Shown: positions 1 through 6,298, counted from the first letter of the stretch. The stretch: DNA of 9,376 nt from DATGEO01 sp035310015 (GCA_035310015.1 DATGEO010000163.1:1-9376), one strand, 5' to 3'. Notes: a model not told the origin generated them from the letters alone. Program-made: numbers and translations.

Positions 1-845
1 GTGAGCGCGCCGCCGCAATCGGCCAGCGCGCGCCGAAGGGCGGCTGCTTGCGTTGCGGCGATCTGCCCTTTCGAGTCCCGGTCCCTCGCGCACACGGCCA
101 GGGCGGCGGCGATGGCCACGGCTGCGACGACGTCCTCGCGTCCAGCGCGGCGTCCCCATTCCTGGGGGCCGCCGAAGAGCAGCGGGTCGAGGCGCACGCC
201 ATCGCGGACGAACAGCGCTCCGCCCCGTCCGGCGCCGAGCTTGTGGCCGCTGAACGACACGAGGTCGGCCCCGGTCGGGAGATCGACCCATCGTGGCCCG
301 GCGCAGGCGTCGACGTGGACGAGCGCGCCGACGTCATGGGCGCGCCGGATCATCTCGGCGACAGGCTGGACGGTTCCGACCTCGTTGTTGGCGAGACCGA
401 CGGAGACGAGCTTGGTGCCGGGCGTGATGGCGTCGGCGCTCGCTCGGGCGGTGGCGTCGACGGGCGCGATGGTGACCGGATGCCCGTCGGCCTGGAGGCG
501 GCGGACCGCTGCGAGCACGGACTGGTGCTCGGCCGCCCATGTGAGGATGCTCGCTTCGGGGCCCAGCCGGCGCGCGGCGCCGAAGAGCGCGAGGTTGACG
601 GCTTCGGTGCCGGACGAGGTGAACGTGATCTCGGTGCGATCGGCGTGGATCTGCTGGGCGAACAGGTCGCGCGCATGGTCGAGGGCGGCGCGGGCGGCGC
701 GGCCTTCGGCGTGAAGGCTGGATGGATTGGCCGCCGGCAGGTCGCGGATCGCGGCCGTGACCTCGGGCAGTACCGGCGCCCCGCCCGCGTCGTCGAGATA
801 GACGCGACCAGGTTCGGCCTTATGGATCGCCCCCGAGCCGAACAC
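1..845 (-). CDS. Cysteine desulfurase, NifS/IscS-type, class V aminotransferase fold (3' end beyond window)
   Basis: This PLP enzyme would take sulfur from L-cysteine, leaving alanine, to supply Fe-S clusters, thiolated tRNA or other sulfur cofactors. About 281 codons are present and the frame is still open at base 1. Family signatures in order are YLDDAG near residues 16-21 (family: YLDNAA), TSSGTEAVN, the EHQS stretch, LANNEVG, HVDACA at 177-182, the PLP-lysine motif SGHK with K202, and a GGPQEWGRRAGRED stretch (family: GGGQE.GRRSGTEN). The loop carrying the catalytic cysteine lies outside the window. In IscS the HVDA motif continues to a PLP-contacting Gln (DATQ), but here it reads DACA, so that Gln is replaced by Ala182. 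GTG at 845 is chosen because a -35/-10 pair (TTGTCC-N17-TAACTT) ends 10 bases upstream. TTG at 855-857 is an in-frame alternative. A selenocysteine lyase or another class V aminotransferase is possible. Confidence 0.85.
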   Translation of the reverse strand, partial: MFGSGAIHKAEPGRVYLDDAGGAPVLPEVTAAIRDLPAANPSSLHAEGRAARAALDHARDLFAQQIHADRTEITFTSSGTEAVNLALFGAARRLGPEASILTWAAEHQSVLAAVRRLQADGHPVTIAPVDATARASADAITPGTKLVSVGLANNEVGTVQPVAEMIRRAHDVGALVHVDACAGPRWVDLPTGADLVSFSGHKLGAGRGGALFVRDGVRLDPLLFGGPQEWGRRAGREDVVAAVAIAAALAVCARDRDSKGQIAATQAAALRRALADCGGAL

Positions 846-855
846 ACCCGATGTC

Positions 856-884
856 AAGTTAGGTTTCAACCTCCGGCGGGACAA
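856..884 (-). promoter_or_regulatory. Sigma70-like promoter of the cysteine desulfurase gene
   Basis: On the minus strand there is TTGTCC (884-879), a 17-base spacer, then TAACTT (861-856). The expected start site falls close to the GTG at 845, so the transcript would have almost no leader. A GGAGG at 874-870 lies inside the spacer and would not be in that RNA. Confidence 0.45.
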
Positions 885-904
885 CCCGGGCTGTTAAGAG
901 CACT

Positions 905-922
905 CGCGCGCGGTGGCGCGCG
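905..922 (-). terminator. Perfect 7-bp GC hairpin after the zinc-ribbon gene, possible terminator
   Basis: Bases 905-911 (CGCGCGC) pair fully with 916-922 around a 4-base loop. The hairpin starts 2 bases after the stop codon of the minus-strand gene that ends at 925. Only a weak T-rich stretch (GCTCTTAAC) follows on the minus strand, so it is a weak intrinsic terminator or simply an mRNA 3'-end structure. Confidence 0.4.
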
Positions 923-924
923 CC

Positions 925-1299
925 TCAGCCCCGGCTGTGGTCGGGCTGGTGGAGCAGGTCTTTGAGCGTGCCCTGGAAATTCTTCAGGTAGAGGTGCACG
1001 TCGAGGATCTCGTCGACCGTGATCGGCTCGGGCGCAGGCAGGCGGTCGCTGTCGCTTGCGCTCTCACCGACCAGCGTCACCGCGTTCGCCGTCTCGACCG
1101 ACTCCACCTCTTCGACCGCGCCGCCAGCGATCGCCAGCACGACGATGAACGTCACCTGGCACTGCGCGCACGTCACCTGCAGGTGGAAGCGCTCCTCCTC
1201 GTGGCTGAGGACCTGGATGTCGCAGCCCTTCAGGCTGCGGCCGCAGACGGGGCAGTTGTAGAAGCGAGCCCGGTCGCGGATGAACTCGATGATGCTCAT
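925..1299 (-). CDS. Small zinc-ribbon protein of unknown function
   Basis: This is a 124-residue soluble protein. Two cysteine pairs, C16-P-V-C19 and C44-A-Q-C47, with an extra C26 between them, form a typical zinc-ribbon layout. The stretch between the pairs is rich in charged residues and His (H33, H39). The second half has a hydrophobic strand (FIVVLAIAGG), then an acidic section, and ends with a predicted helix (TVDEILDVHLYLKNFQGTLKDLL). No enzyme motif is visible. The IDVHLYLKNF-type ending suggests a conserved family rather than a random ORF, but I do not recognise a named one. The gene stands alone between two minus-strand genes, with its own promoter-like sequence directly before the ATG. 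It may be a small metal-binding regulator or adaptor, but this is inference only. Confidence 0.75.
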   Translation of the reverse strand: MSIIEFIRDRARFYNCPVCGRSLKGCDIQVLSHEEERFHLQVTCAQCQVTFIVVLAIAGGAVEEVESVETANAVTLVGESASDSDRLPAPEPITVDEILDVHLYLKNFQGTLKDLLHQPDHSRG

Positions 1300-1308
1300 C
1301 GCGCGCCA

Positions 1309-1335
1309 ATATTACGCCGCACGCTCAGGCGTCAA
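1309..1335 (-). promoter_or_regulatory. Promoter of the zinc-ribbon gene, probably leaderless
   Basis: On the minus strand there is TTGACG (1335-1330), a 15-base spacer and TAATAT (1314-1309), followed by 9 bases and then the ATG at 1299. The -10 box is the most AT-rich spot in this region. Transcription should begin within a few bases of the ATG, leaving no room for a ribosome-binding site. The spacer is shorter than the usual 16-18. Confidence 0.5.
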
Positions 1336-1341
1336 GGGCCG

Positions 1342-1626
1342 TCAGCGCCGCCCTTCGATGCAGGTGCACCCGTCGCGTCCGACCACCGCCGAGTGCACGG
1401 TGCGCGCGGGCAGGACCATGCGGTCGCCGGCCCGCAGCGGGATCGTCTTGCCGGACCCTTCGAGCACGAAGTCGATCGATCCGTCGACGCAGTAGAGAAC
1501 TTTCTCGTAAGGATGGTCGTGCGCGGCGTAGCGATCGCCCGGACCGTTCGACCACGAGTAGCAGCCGCTCGCTTCGGACCGCAGCCTGGCCATCAGCTCG
1601 TCGAACCGGCTCGCGGGAGCGGCCAT
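1342..1626 (-). CDS. Single-domain cupin protein
   Basis: This is a 94-residue mini-cupin with one beta-barrel domain. Cupin motif 1 is seen as G30-x5-H36-D-H38-P-Y-E41 leading to G49. Motif 2 is G67-x5-P73 followed by H78. H36, H38 and H78 would bind a metal. The motif 1 glutamate is one residue early: the usual HxHx3E spacing would place it at K42, so E41 may be the ligand in a shifted register. The Asn that often closes motif 2 is not evident. Such small cupins act in sugar or small-molecule binding, isomerase and oxygenase roles, and nothing here identifies a substrate. It is divergent from the Mut7-C gene, with only 23 bases between the two start codons. The start ATG at 1626 is supported by TAGAAT six bases upstream. 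Confidence 0.8.
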   Translation of the reverse strand: MAAPASRFDELMARLRSEASGCYSWSNGPGDRYAAHDHPYEKVLYCVDGSIDFVLEGSGKTIPLRAGDRMVLPARTVHSAVVGRDGCTCIEGRR

Positions 1627-1632
1627 GACCCG

Positions 1633-1642
1633 ATTCTAAGAT
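1633..1642. promoter_or_regulatory. Two overlapping, opposite -10 boxes for divergent leaderless genes
   Basis: The 10-base stretch ATTCTAAGAT holds two TANNNT boxes. On the minus strand, TAGAAT (1638-1633) is followed by 6 bases and the cupin ATG at 1626. On the plus strand, TAAGAT (1637-1642) is followed by 7 bases and the GTG at 1650. The boxes share bases 1637-1638. No convincing -35 box is seen for either. Polymerase could occupy only one direction at a time. Confidence 0.5.
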
Positions 1643-1649
1643 TGCTGCA

Positions 1650-2111
1650 GTGGAGCCCCGGTTTCTCGCCGACTGCAACGTAGGGCGGCTCGCGCGCTGG
1701 CTGCGCGCGCTCGGCTACGACGCGTCCTACCACGCGCAGATCGGCGACGCCGAGCTGGTGCGCGAGGCCGCGGCGGAGGGCCGCGTGCTGCTCACCCGCG
1801 ACCGCGACCTCACCAAGCGCCGCGTCATCCAGTCCGGGCTGGTGCGCGCCATCCTCATCCGCGACGACGACGTGAGGACGCAGCTCCGCCAGGTCTTCAC
1901 CGACCTCGGCCTCGACCTCACGCATTCGCTCACGCGCTGCATCGAGTGCAACTCGCGGCTCGAGCCGCGCGCCGCCGGCATCGTCGCCGGCCTCGTGCCG
2001 CCGTACGTCAGGAACACGCAGACGCGCTATTCGCAGTGCCCGAGCTGCGGCCGCGTGTACTGGGCCGGTACGCACTGGCGCCGCATGCACGAGGCACTCG
2101 CCGGCCTGTGA
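1650..2111 (+). CDS. Mut7-C RNase domain protein (PIN-like fold with C-terminal zinc ribbon)
   Basis: This 153-residue protein matches the Mut7-C family (COG1656-type), a PIN-like predicted RNase named after the C-terminus of the nematode exonuclease mut-7. The N-terminal half has the acidic residues of the predicted nuclease site: D8 in FLADCNVGRLARWLR, D33 in GDAEL, and D51/D53 in LLTRDRDL. The C-terminal half carries a zinc ribbon with C97-I-E-C100 and C130-P-S-C133, ending in the WxGTHWxRM signature. It probably cleaves RNA, but substrates in bacteria are unknown to me. GTG at 1650 is chosen because it starts directly before the conserved FLAD strand and follows a TAAGAT box by 7 bases. 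Its TGA overlaps the larB GTG in a GTGA, so the two are translationally coupled. Confidence 0.85.
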   Translation: MEPRFLADCNVGRLARWLRALGYDASYHAQIGDAELVREAAAEGRVLLTRDRDLTKRRVIQSGLVRAILIRDDDVRTQLRQVFTDLGLDLTHSLTRCIECNSRLEPRAAGIVAGLVPPYVRNTQTRYSQCPSCGRVYWAGTHWRRMHEALAGL

Positions 2112-2935
2112 AGGACATCCTGCGCCGCCTGGTCGCCGGCGAGCTCACCGAGGACGAGGCGATCGTCGAGCTGCGCACGCAGCAGCTCGAGGAGCTGAGC
2201 GGCCGCGCCCGCCTCGACCTCGGGCGCTTTCTTCGGCGCGGCATCCCCGAGGTGGTCCTCGCGCTCGGCAAGTCGCCGGAGGATGCGGCGCGCCTCACCG
2301 TCGCGATGGCCCAGCGCCAGGGGCAGGGCCTGATCAGCCGCATGTCCGCCGCGCATCAAGCGGCGCTGCGGACCGCCGCGACCAAGGCGGACCTCGAGGT
2401 CATCGCCTACGCGAGCTCCGCGCGGGTCGTCCGCACGGGATGGGCGCCCGAGGCCGTCGACGGTCGAGTCGGCATCCTCACCGCGGGCACGTCCGACCTC
2501 CCCGTCGCCGACGAGGCCCGCATGGTCGTCGAGGCGACGGGGCTGCAGGTTCGGCTCGAGGCCGACCTCGGCGTCGCCGGCCTGCACCGCTTCGTCGGTC
2601 CGCTCGCCTCCATCCTCGAGTGGGGCGCCGACGTGCTCGTCGTCGCCGCGGGCATGGACGGCGTGCTGCCGGGGCTGGTCGCCGGCCTCGTCGCGGTCCC
2701 GGTGATCGGCCTGCCGGTCTCGACCGGCTACGGCCGCGGGGGCGCGGGCGAGGCAGCCCTGCTGACGATGCTTCAGTCGTGCTCCACCGGGCTGAGCGTC
2801 GTCAACATCGACAACGGCGTCGGCGCCGGCACGGCCGCGGTCCTGATCGCCGCCGGAGCAGCTTCGGCGCGCACGCCTAGCGCCGGCGAGGGCGCCGCAG
2901 CACGACGACCGCGGCCACAATCGCGCCGGCGATGA
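2108..2935 (+). CDS. larB: LarB: pyridinium-3,5-biscarboxylate mononucleotide synthase (nickel-pincer cofactor)
   Basis: LarB carboxylates and hydrolyses nicotinic acid adenine dinucleotide to pyridinium-3,5-biscarboxylic acid mononucleotide. This is the first step to the nickel-pincer nucleotide of lactate racemase and related LarA enzymes. The protein is 275 residues against about 250 usual. An N-terminal helical part (LVAGELTEDEAIVELR) precedes a PurE-like (AIR carboxylase) domain with AGTSDLPVADEA, the GLHR stretch, VVAAGMDGVLPGLVAGL, GLPVSTGYG and NIDNGVGAG. The only cysteine, C225 in QSCSTGLS, sits where LarB's catalytic Cys is expected. The extra length is a C-terminal tail rich in Ala and Arg from about residue 252, which overlaps the convergent gene. 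GTG at 2108 overlaps the Mut7-C stop. No larA, larC or larE is in the window. Confidence in the family is high. Confidence 0.93.
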   Translation: MKDILRRLVAGELTEDEAIVELRTQQLEELSGRARLDLGRFLRRGIPEVVLALGKSPEDAARLTVAMAQRQGQGLISRMSAAHQAALRTAATKADLEVIAYASSARVVRTGWAPEAVDGRVGILTAGTSDLPVADEARMVVEATGLQVRLEADLGVAGLHRFVGPLASILEWGADVLVVAAGMDGVLPGLVAGLVAVPVIGLPVSTGYGRGGAGEAALLTMLQSCSTGLSVVNIDNGVGAGTAAVLIAAGAASARTPSAGEGAAARRPRPQSRRR

Positions 2936-3113
2936 GCATCACGAGAAAGACCGGCGCAAGCGTCCGCCAGACGTCGGCGCCGCCCGGGATCGCAAACGTG
3001 AGGCTGAGCACGAAGATGGCGGCCGCCACGCCGGCGATCAGCCACGGGAACCCGCGCCTTGGGCGACCGTAGAAGAACATCCACAGGCGGCCCGGCCGCT
3101 TGCGCTGGCTCAC
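2877..3113 (-). CDS. Small two-helix membrane protein of unknown function
   Basis: This is a 78-residue protein. A basic N-terminus (SQRKRPGRL, then GRPRRG) precedes two hydrophobic stretches, roughly residues 23-42 and 53-73, and it ends in RRPRRR. It is predicted to sit in the cytoplasmic membrane with both ends inside by the positive-inside rule. The start GTG at 3113 forms a GTGA overlap with the stop of the HAD gene, so it is translationally coupled to that gene. Its last 59 bases overlap the end of larB on the other strand. No family is recognised. Confidence 0.65.
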   Translation of the reverse strand: MSQRKRPGRLWMFFYGRPRRGFPWLIAGVAAAIFVLSLTFAIPGGADVWRTLAPVFLVMLIAGAIVAAVVVLRRPRRR

Positions 3114-3829
3114 AGCAACTCCGCCAGCTCCGCCAGCGACCCGATGGTCGGGATTCCGTCGCCGGGCGAGCGTTCGGCGTGGGCGGTGCAGATGATCGCC
3201 TGCATGCCGACCGCGCGCGGTCCCTCGTAGTCCTCGCGCACGCGATCGCCAACGAACAGCGCCCGACCGGCATCCACGGCCACCGCCTCGAGCGCGGCAC
3301 GATAGATCTCGGGCGCGGGCTTGCGCCACCCGACCTGGCTGGAGAAGACAACGCCGTCGACCCTTCGCCCGATGCCGTTGCCTTCGACCTGGCGCAGCAT
3401 CATCTCCGGCGGAAACGGCGCGTTCGAGCACAGCGCCCGCCTGAAGCCGTTGTCGCCGAGCCACTCCAGCACCTGCAGCCCTGCCGAGTCAACGCATGCG
3501 GCCCGGTCCCACACCTGCTGCTCCGCGTCGAGGATCTCGTACAGCAGGCCGCGCGGTAGATCCAGGCCGGCGCGGTCGCGCCAGGCGCCGGCGAAAACGT
3601 CCAGGTACGAGATCTCGTCGGTCGACGGCGTGTGGACGAACTCCTCGAGCGGCAGCAGCACGCGCTCCATCAGCTCCGACGCCGGCGCCGCGGGCCGCCC
3701 GGTCGCCGCGGCGATGGCGGGCCGGAAGCGCTCGACCACCGCCAGCAGCTCGGCGGCCGGATACTCGAAGGTCACCAGGGTGCCGCCGTAGTCGAACAGC
3801 ACGGCCTGGATCCCGGGCGAGAGGCGCAT
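3110..3829 (-). CDS. HAD-superfamily hydrolase
   Basis: This is a 239-residue cytoplasmic enzyme of the HAD superfamily with a C1-type helical cap. Motif I is F12-D13-Y-G-G-T17, so the nucleophile D13 is present but the usual acid/base Asp two residues on is Gly15. Motif II is the Ser in CSNAPF, motif III is the Lys in GWRKPAPEIY, and motif IV is FVGDRVREDYEGPRAVGM with both acidic residues. The cap lies at about residues 25-110. Phosphatase or dehalogenase-type chemistry on a small molecule is likely, and the substrate is unknown. The Gly in motif I resembles the D-x-Y/G-GT variants of dehalogenase-like members rather than classic DxD phosphatases. The gene is divergent from moaC, with 17 bases between starts, and is followed by a coupled membrane protein. 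No clear leaderless -10 box precedes its ATG. Confidence 0.9.
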   Translation of the reverse strand: MRLSPGIQAVLFDYGGTLVTFEYPAAELLAVVERFRPAIAAATGRPAAPASELMERVLLPLEEFVHTPSTDEISYLDVFAGAWRDRAGLDLPRGLLYEILDAEQQVWDRAACVDSAGLQVLEWLGDNGFRRALCSNAPFPPEMMLRQVEGNGIGRRVDGVVFSSQVGWRKPAPEIYRAALEAVAVDAGRALFVGDRVREDYEGPRAVGMQAIICTAHAERSPGDGIPTIGSLAELAELL

Positions 3830-3834
3830 CCGAA

Positions 3835-3840
3835 TATCCT
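3835..3840 (+). promoter_or_regulatory. -10 box of moaC, leaderless start
   Basis: TATCCT fits TANNNT and is followed by 6 bases and the moaC GTG at 3847. A transcript from it would begin at or next to the start codon. No -35 match is obvious. The box lies within the 17-base gap between divergent starts. Confidence 0.45.
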
Positions 3841-3846
3841 GAGCGC

Positions 3847-4338
3847 GTGCCGAAACGCACGTCGGCGGCGCTGACCCATCTCGACGCTCGCGGTGCGGCG
3901 CGCATGGTCGACGTCGCCGGCAAGGCGACCACCAAACGCGAGGCGCTGGCCGAATGCGTCGTACGCATGTCGGCCGCGACGATCGATGCCGTGCGCAAAG
4001 GCACGGCCAAGGGTGACGCCCTCGCGGTGGCGAGAGTCGCGGGCATCATGGCCGCGAAGCGCACGCCGGACCTGATTCCGCTCTGCCACCCGCTGCCGCT
4101 GACGAGCGTAAGCGTCGAGTTCGAGTTCACCCCCGACGGCGTTCGCATCCTCTCACGCGCCCGCGTAACCGGCCGGACCGGGGTGGAGATGGAGGCCCTG
4201 ACGGCCGCGGCCGTGGCCGGGCTGACACTAATAGATATGACGAAGGGCGTCGAGCGCGGGGTCTGGCTGGAAAAGGTGCGGCTGCTCGAGAAATCCGGCG
4301 GGCGCTCGGGCACCTGGAAGAGACCGCCGGCGACGTGA
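3847..4338 (+). CDS. moaC: MoaC: cyclic pyranopterin monophosphate synthase
   Basis: MoaC converts the 3',8-cyclo-GTP product of MoaA into cyclic pyranopterin monophosphate, an early step of molybdenum cofactor synthesis. The 163-residue length is normal for the family. Visible signatures are the N-terminal ARMVDVAGKATTKREA block (usually VDV..K..T.R.A), K51 and K55-G-D57, the C80-H81-P82-L-P-L motif, the GVEMEALTAA stretch, and the DMTK motif with catalytic D130 and K133 (usually DMCK). It ends with LLEKSGGRSG as in other MoaC proteins. GTG at 3847 is the natural start for the family length and follows the TATCCT box. The stop overlaps the next gene's GTG in a GTGA, so the two are coupled. 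Confidence 0.95.
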   Translation: MPKRTSAALTHLDARGAARMVDVAGKATTKREALAECVVRMSAATIDAVRKGTAKGDALAVARVAGIMAAKRTPDLIPLCHPLPLTSVSVEFEFTPDGVRILSRARVTGRTGVEMEALTAAAVAGLTLIDMTKGVERGVWLEKVRLLEKSGGRSGTWKRPPAT

Positions 4339-4823
4339 CGGCGGCACCGCGGGCGCACGTCATCACCGTCAGTGACGGCGCATTCCACGGCAAGCGCGAG
4401 GACACCAGCGGCGCGGCGGTGATTGAGATGCTGAAGGCGGGCGGATTCGAGGTCGGCCGGCCGCAGGTCGTACCCGACGAGCGCGGCCAGATCACCGACG
4501 CGATCGTCAGCGCGGCAAGCGCGGGCAACCGGCTGATCGTGACCACCGGCGGCACGGGCCTCGGACCGCGTGACGTAACGCCCCAGGCGACGAAGGACGC
4601 GATCGACTACGACGTGCCCGGCCTGGGCGAGGCGATGCGCCGCGCGGGCGCGGAGTCGACGCCGATGGCGGCGCTGTCGCGAGGCATCGCCGGGGTGCGC
4701 GGGGCCTCGCTCGTGCTCAACCTGCCGGGCAGCCCCAAGGGCGCGCGCGAGTCGCTGCAGGCCGTGATGCCTGTGCTGGCCCACGCGCTGGCGCTGCTGC
4801 AGGGCGACACCGAGCACCGCTGA
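4335..4823 (+). CDS. MoaB/MogA-family molybdenum cofactor protein
   Basis: This is a 162-residue member of the molybdopterin-binding family that adenylylates molybdopterin before metal insertion. Signatures are ITVSDGAF near the N-terminus (usual: TVSD), VVPDERGQI, the nucleotide/pterin loop TTGGTGLGPRDVTPQAT at about residues 72-88, the PGLGEAMR segment, and the NLPGSPKGARESL motif near 134-147. MoaB and MogA cannot be told apart reliably by eye, so no symbol is given. It overlaps moaC by 4 bases (GTGA) and likely shares its transcript. No moaA, moaD, moaE or moeA is in the window. Confidence 0.93.
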   Translation: MTAAPRAHVITVSDGAFHGKREDTSGAAVIEMLKAGGFEVGRPQVVPDERGQITDAIVSAASAGNRLIVTTGGTGLGPRDVTPQATKDAIDYDVPGLGEAMRRAGAESTPMAALSRGIAGVRGASLVLNLPGSPKGARESLQAVMPVLAHALALLQGDTEHR

Positions 4824-4830
4824 TCCGCGT

Positions 4831-5514
4831 GTGAACATCAACGCCGACCTCGGCGAGGGCTCGGGCGACGACGAGACCATCCTCCGTCACGTCGACAGCG
4901 CCAACATCGCGTGCGGAGCTCACGCCGGGTCCCTCTCCATCTCGATCGCGACCGTGTGGCGCTGCCGCGACCTCGGGGTCGAGGTCGGCGCCCACCCGGG
5001 TTACGAGGATCGAGCGGGGTTCGGCCGCATCGAGAGATCGCTGGACGCCGCCGAGCTGGAGGCGCTGGTCGCCGTCCAGGTCGCCGGCCTCGCCGCGATC
5101 GCCGACGTGGCGTACGTGAAACCTCACGGCGCGCTGTACCACCGCTGCCAGCAGGATTCGGATGCCGCCGCGGCCGTCGTCGGGGTGGCCGCGCGGCACG
5201 GAGCCGGCATCGTCGCGCAGCCCGGCTTCGAGCTCGAGCGCGCCGCCCTGCGCGCGGGGGTCGATTTCTATCGCGAGGGATTCGCAGATCGCCTCCTTTT
5301 TCCGGACGGGAGCCTGGCGCCGCGGTCGCACCCGGGCGCGGTTCTGGCGCCGGACGAGGCGGCCGAGCAGGCGGTGCGCCTCGCTCGCAGCGCGCACCTC
5401 GACACGATCTGCGTCCACGGCGACTCGCCAGGCGCGGGAGCCGTCGCGGCGGCGGTGCGCAAGGCCCTCACCGAGGCCGGCGTCGAGACGGCTCCCCTGC
5501 GGCAGCGCGCCTAG
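4831..5514 (+). CDS. pxpA: PxpA: 5-oxoprolinase subunit A (LamB/YcsF family)
   Basis: PxpA works with PxpB and PxpC to open 5-oxoproline to L-glutamate with ATP, a clean-up of spontaneously cyclised glutamine and glutamate. Family motifs are NINADLGEGSG at the N-terminus, SANIACGAHAG, VGAHPGYEDRAGFGR, YVKPHGALYH, and CVHGDSPGA near the C-terminus. The length is 227 residues against about 245-255 usual, with the shortening spread over loops. GTG at 4831 starts right at the conserved N-terminus, 7 bases after the moaB/mogA stop. Its partners pxpB and pxpC lie about 2.5 kb away on the minus strand rather than beside it. Confidence 0.93.
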   Translation: MNINADLGEGSGDDETILRHVDSANIACGAHAGSLSISIATVWRCRDLGVEVGAHPGYEDRAGFGRIERSLDAAELEALVAVQVAGLAAIADVAYVKPHGALYHRCQQDSDAAAAVVGVAARHGAGIVAQPGFELERAALRAGVDFYREGFADRLLFPDGSLAPRSHPGAVLAPDEAAEQAVRLARSAHLDTICVHGDSPGAGAVAAAVRKALTEAGVETAPLRQRA

Positions 5515-5517
5515 GCG

Positions 5518-6291
5518 GTGGAGGCGCTCGTCCTCAAGCTCGTCCTCACGCCCGTGCTCGTCGGCGCGGCGAGCATGGCCGGACGGCGATGGGGAGGCGG
5601 CGTCGGCGGGTGGCTCGTCGGCATCCCGTTCACGTCCGGCCCCATCGCCTTCTTCCTCGCGCTCGAGCCCGGGCCGCACTTCGCGGCCGACGCCGCGGTA
5701 GGCATCCTGGCCGGCACGGTCTCCCAGGCGGCGTTCGCCCTCGCCTATGCGTGGGTCGCGCTGCGCGCGGGCTGGCCGGCGAGCCTGGCTGCCGCGGCCG
5801 TCGCTTTCCTCGCCGTCACCGCGGTGTTGAAGTTGGCGGCTGCAGCCCTGTCCGTGACGACCGTGCTCGTGCTCGCCTCGCTGGTGCTGGCCATCCGGGT
5901 GATGCCTCGAGCTCGCGCGCACGACGAGCCCGCCCCGCGGCTGCCATGGTGGGACATCCCCGCGCGCATGCTCCTCGCGACCGCGTTCGTGATCGCGCTC
6001 ACCGAAGCCGCGCCCGCGCTCGGCTCCCGTCTCGCCGGGCTGCTCGCGCCCTTTCCGCTGTACGCAACGGTGCTCGCCGCGTTCGCGCACAGGCTGCAGG
6101 GCGCCGAGGCGGCGATCGCGGTGCTGCGCGGGCTGCTGCTAGGTCTTTTTGCCTTCGCCGCGTTCTTCATCTCCGTCGCGCTCCTGCTCGTGCCGGCGGG
6201 GATCGCCGTCGCGTTCGCCGTGGCGGTGGCCGCGGCGATCGTCGTGCAGGCCGGCTCGCTGCTCGCCGGCCGCGCCCTCAAAATCGCTTAG
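5518..6291 (+). CDS. Polytopic membrane protein with internal duplication, unknown function
   Basis: This is a 257-residue, very hydrophobic protein with about eight predicted membrane helices. A polar linker rich in charged residues (ARAHDEPAPRLPWWD) lies in the middle, around residues 130-146. The two halves look related: residues 33-82 and 172-222 align with one gap. They share an L-x-G start, a proline-containing helix start, a GP/RL-x-(F/G)-A-x-(D/E)-AA turn and a matching x-V-A-L end. This hints at gene duplication as in many small transporters. No transporter family is identified by eye. GTG at 5518 follows the pxpA stop by 3 bases. A role in moving 5-oxoproline or another metabolite would fit the context but is only a guess. 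Confidence 0.8.
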   Translation: MEALVLKLVLTPVLVGAASMAGRRWGGGVGGWLVGIPFTSGPIAFFLALEPGPHFAADAAVGILAGTVSQAAFALAYAWVALRAGWPASLAAAAVAFLAVTAVLKLAAAALSVTTVLVLASLVLAIRVMPRARAHDEPAPRLPWWDIPARMLLATAFVIALTEAAPALGSRLAGLLAPFPLYATVLAAFAHRLQGAEAAIAVLRGLLLGLFAFAAFFISVALLLVPAGIAVAFAVAVAAAIVVQAGSLLAGRALKIA

Positions 6292-6298
6292 CAGGGTG

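Noticed and set aside
1..714. Plus-strand open frame starting at base 1
   Set aside because: It has no family features and is the opposite-strand shadow of the cysteine desulfurase, whose motifs (SGHK, NNEVG, TSSGTEA) are clear on the minus strand.
852..857. Perfect TTGACA on the minus strand as a -35 box
   Set aside because: No -10-like sequence lies 15-19 bases downstream, and it is inside the proposed start region of the desulfurase gene. TTGTCC-N17-TAACTT is a better pair.
3489..4880. Long minus-strand frame across the moaC and moaB/mogA region
   Set aside because: It is low-complexity and Arg/Ala-rich, and lies antisense to two genes with clear molybdenum cofactor motifs. GC-rich codon bias makes such long shadows common.
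6149..6298. Longer N-terminus for the GNAT protein from an upstream start
   Set aside because: The extra 50 residues are Arg/Ser/Pro-rich and overlap the membrane protein's last helices. The GNAT fold begins right after the ATG at 6299.
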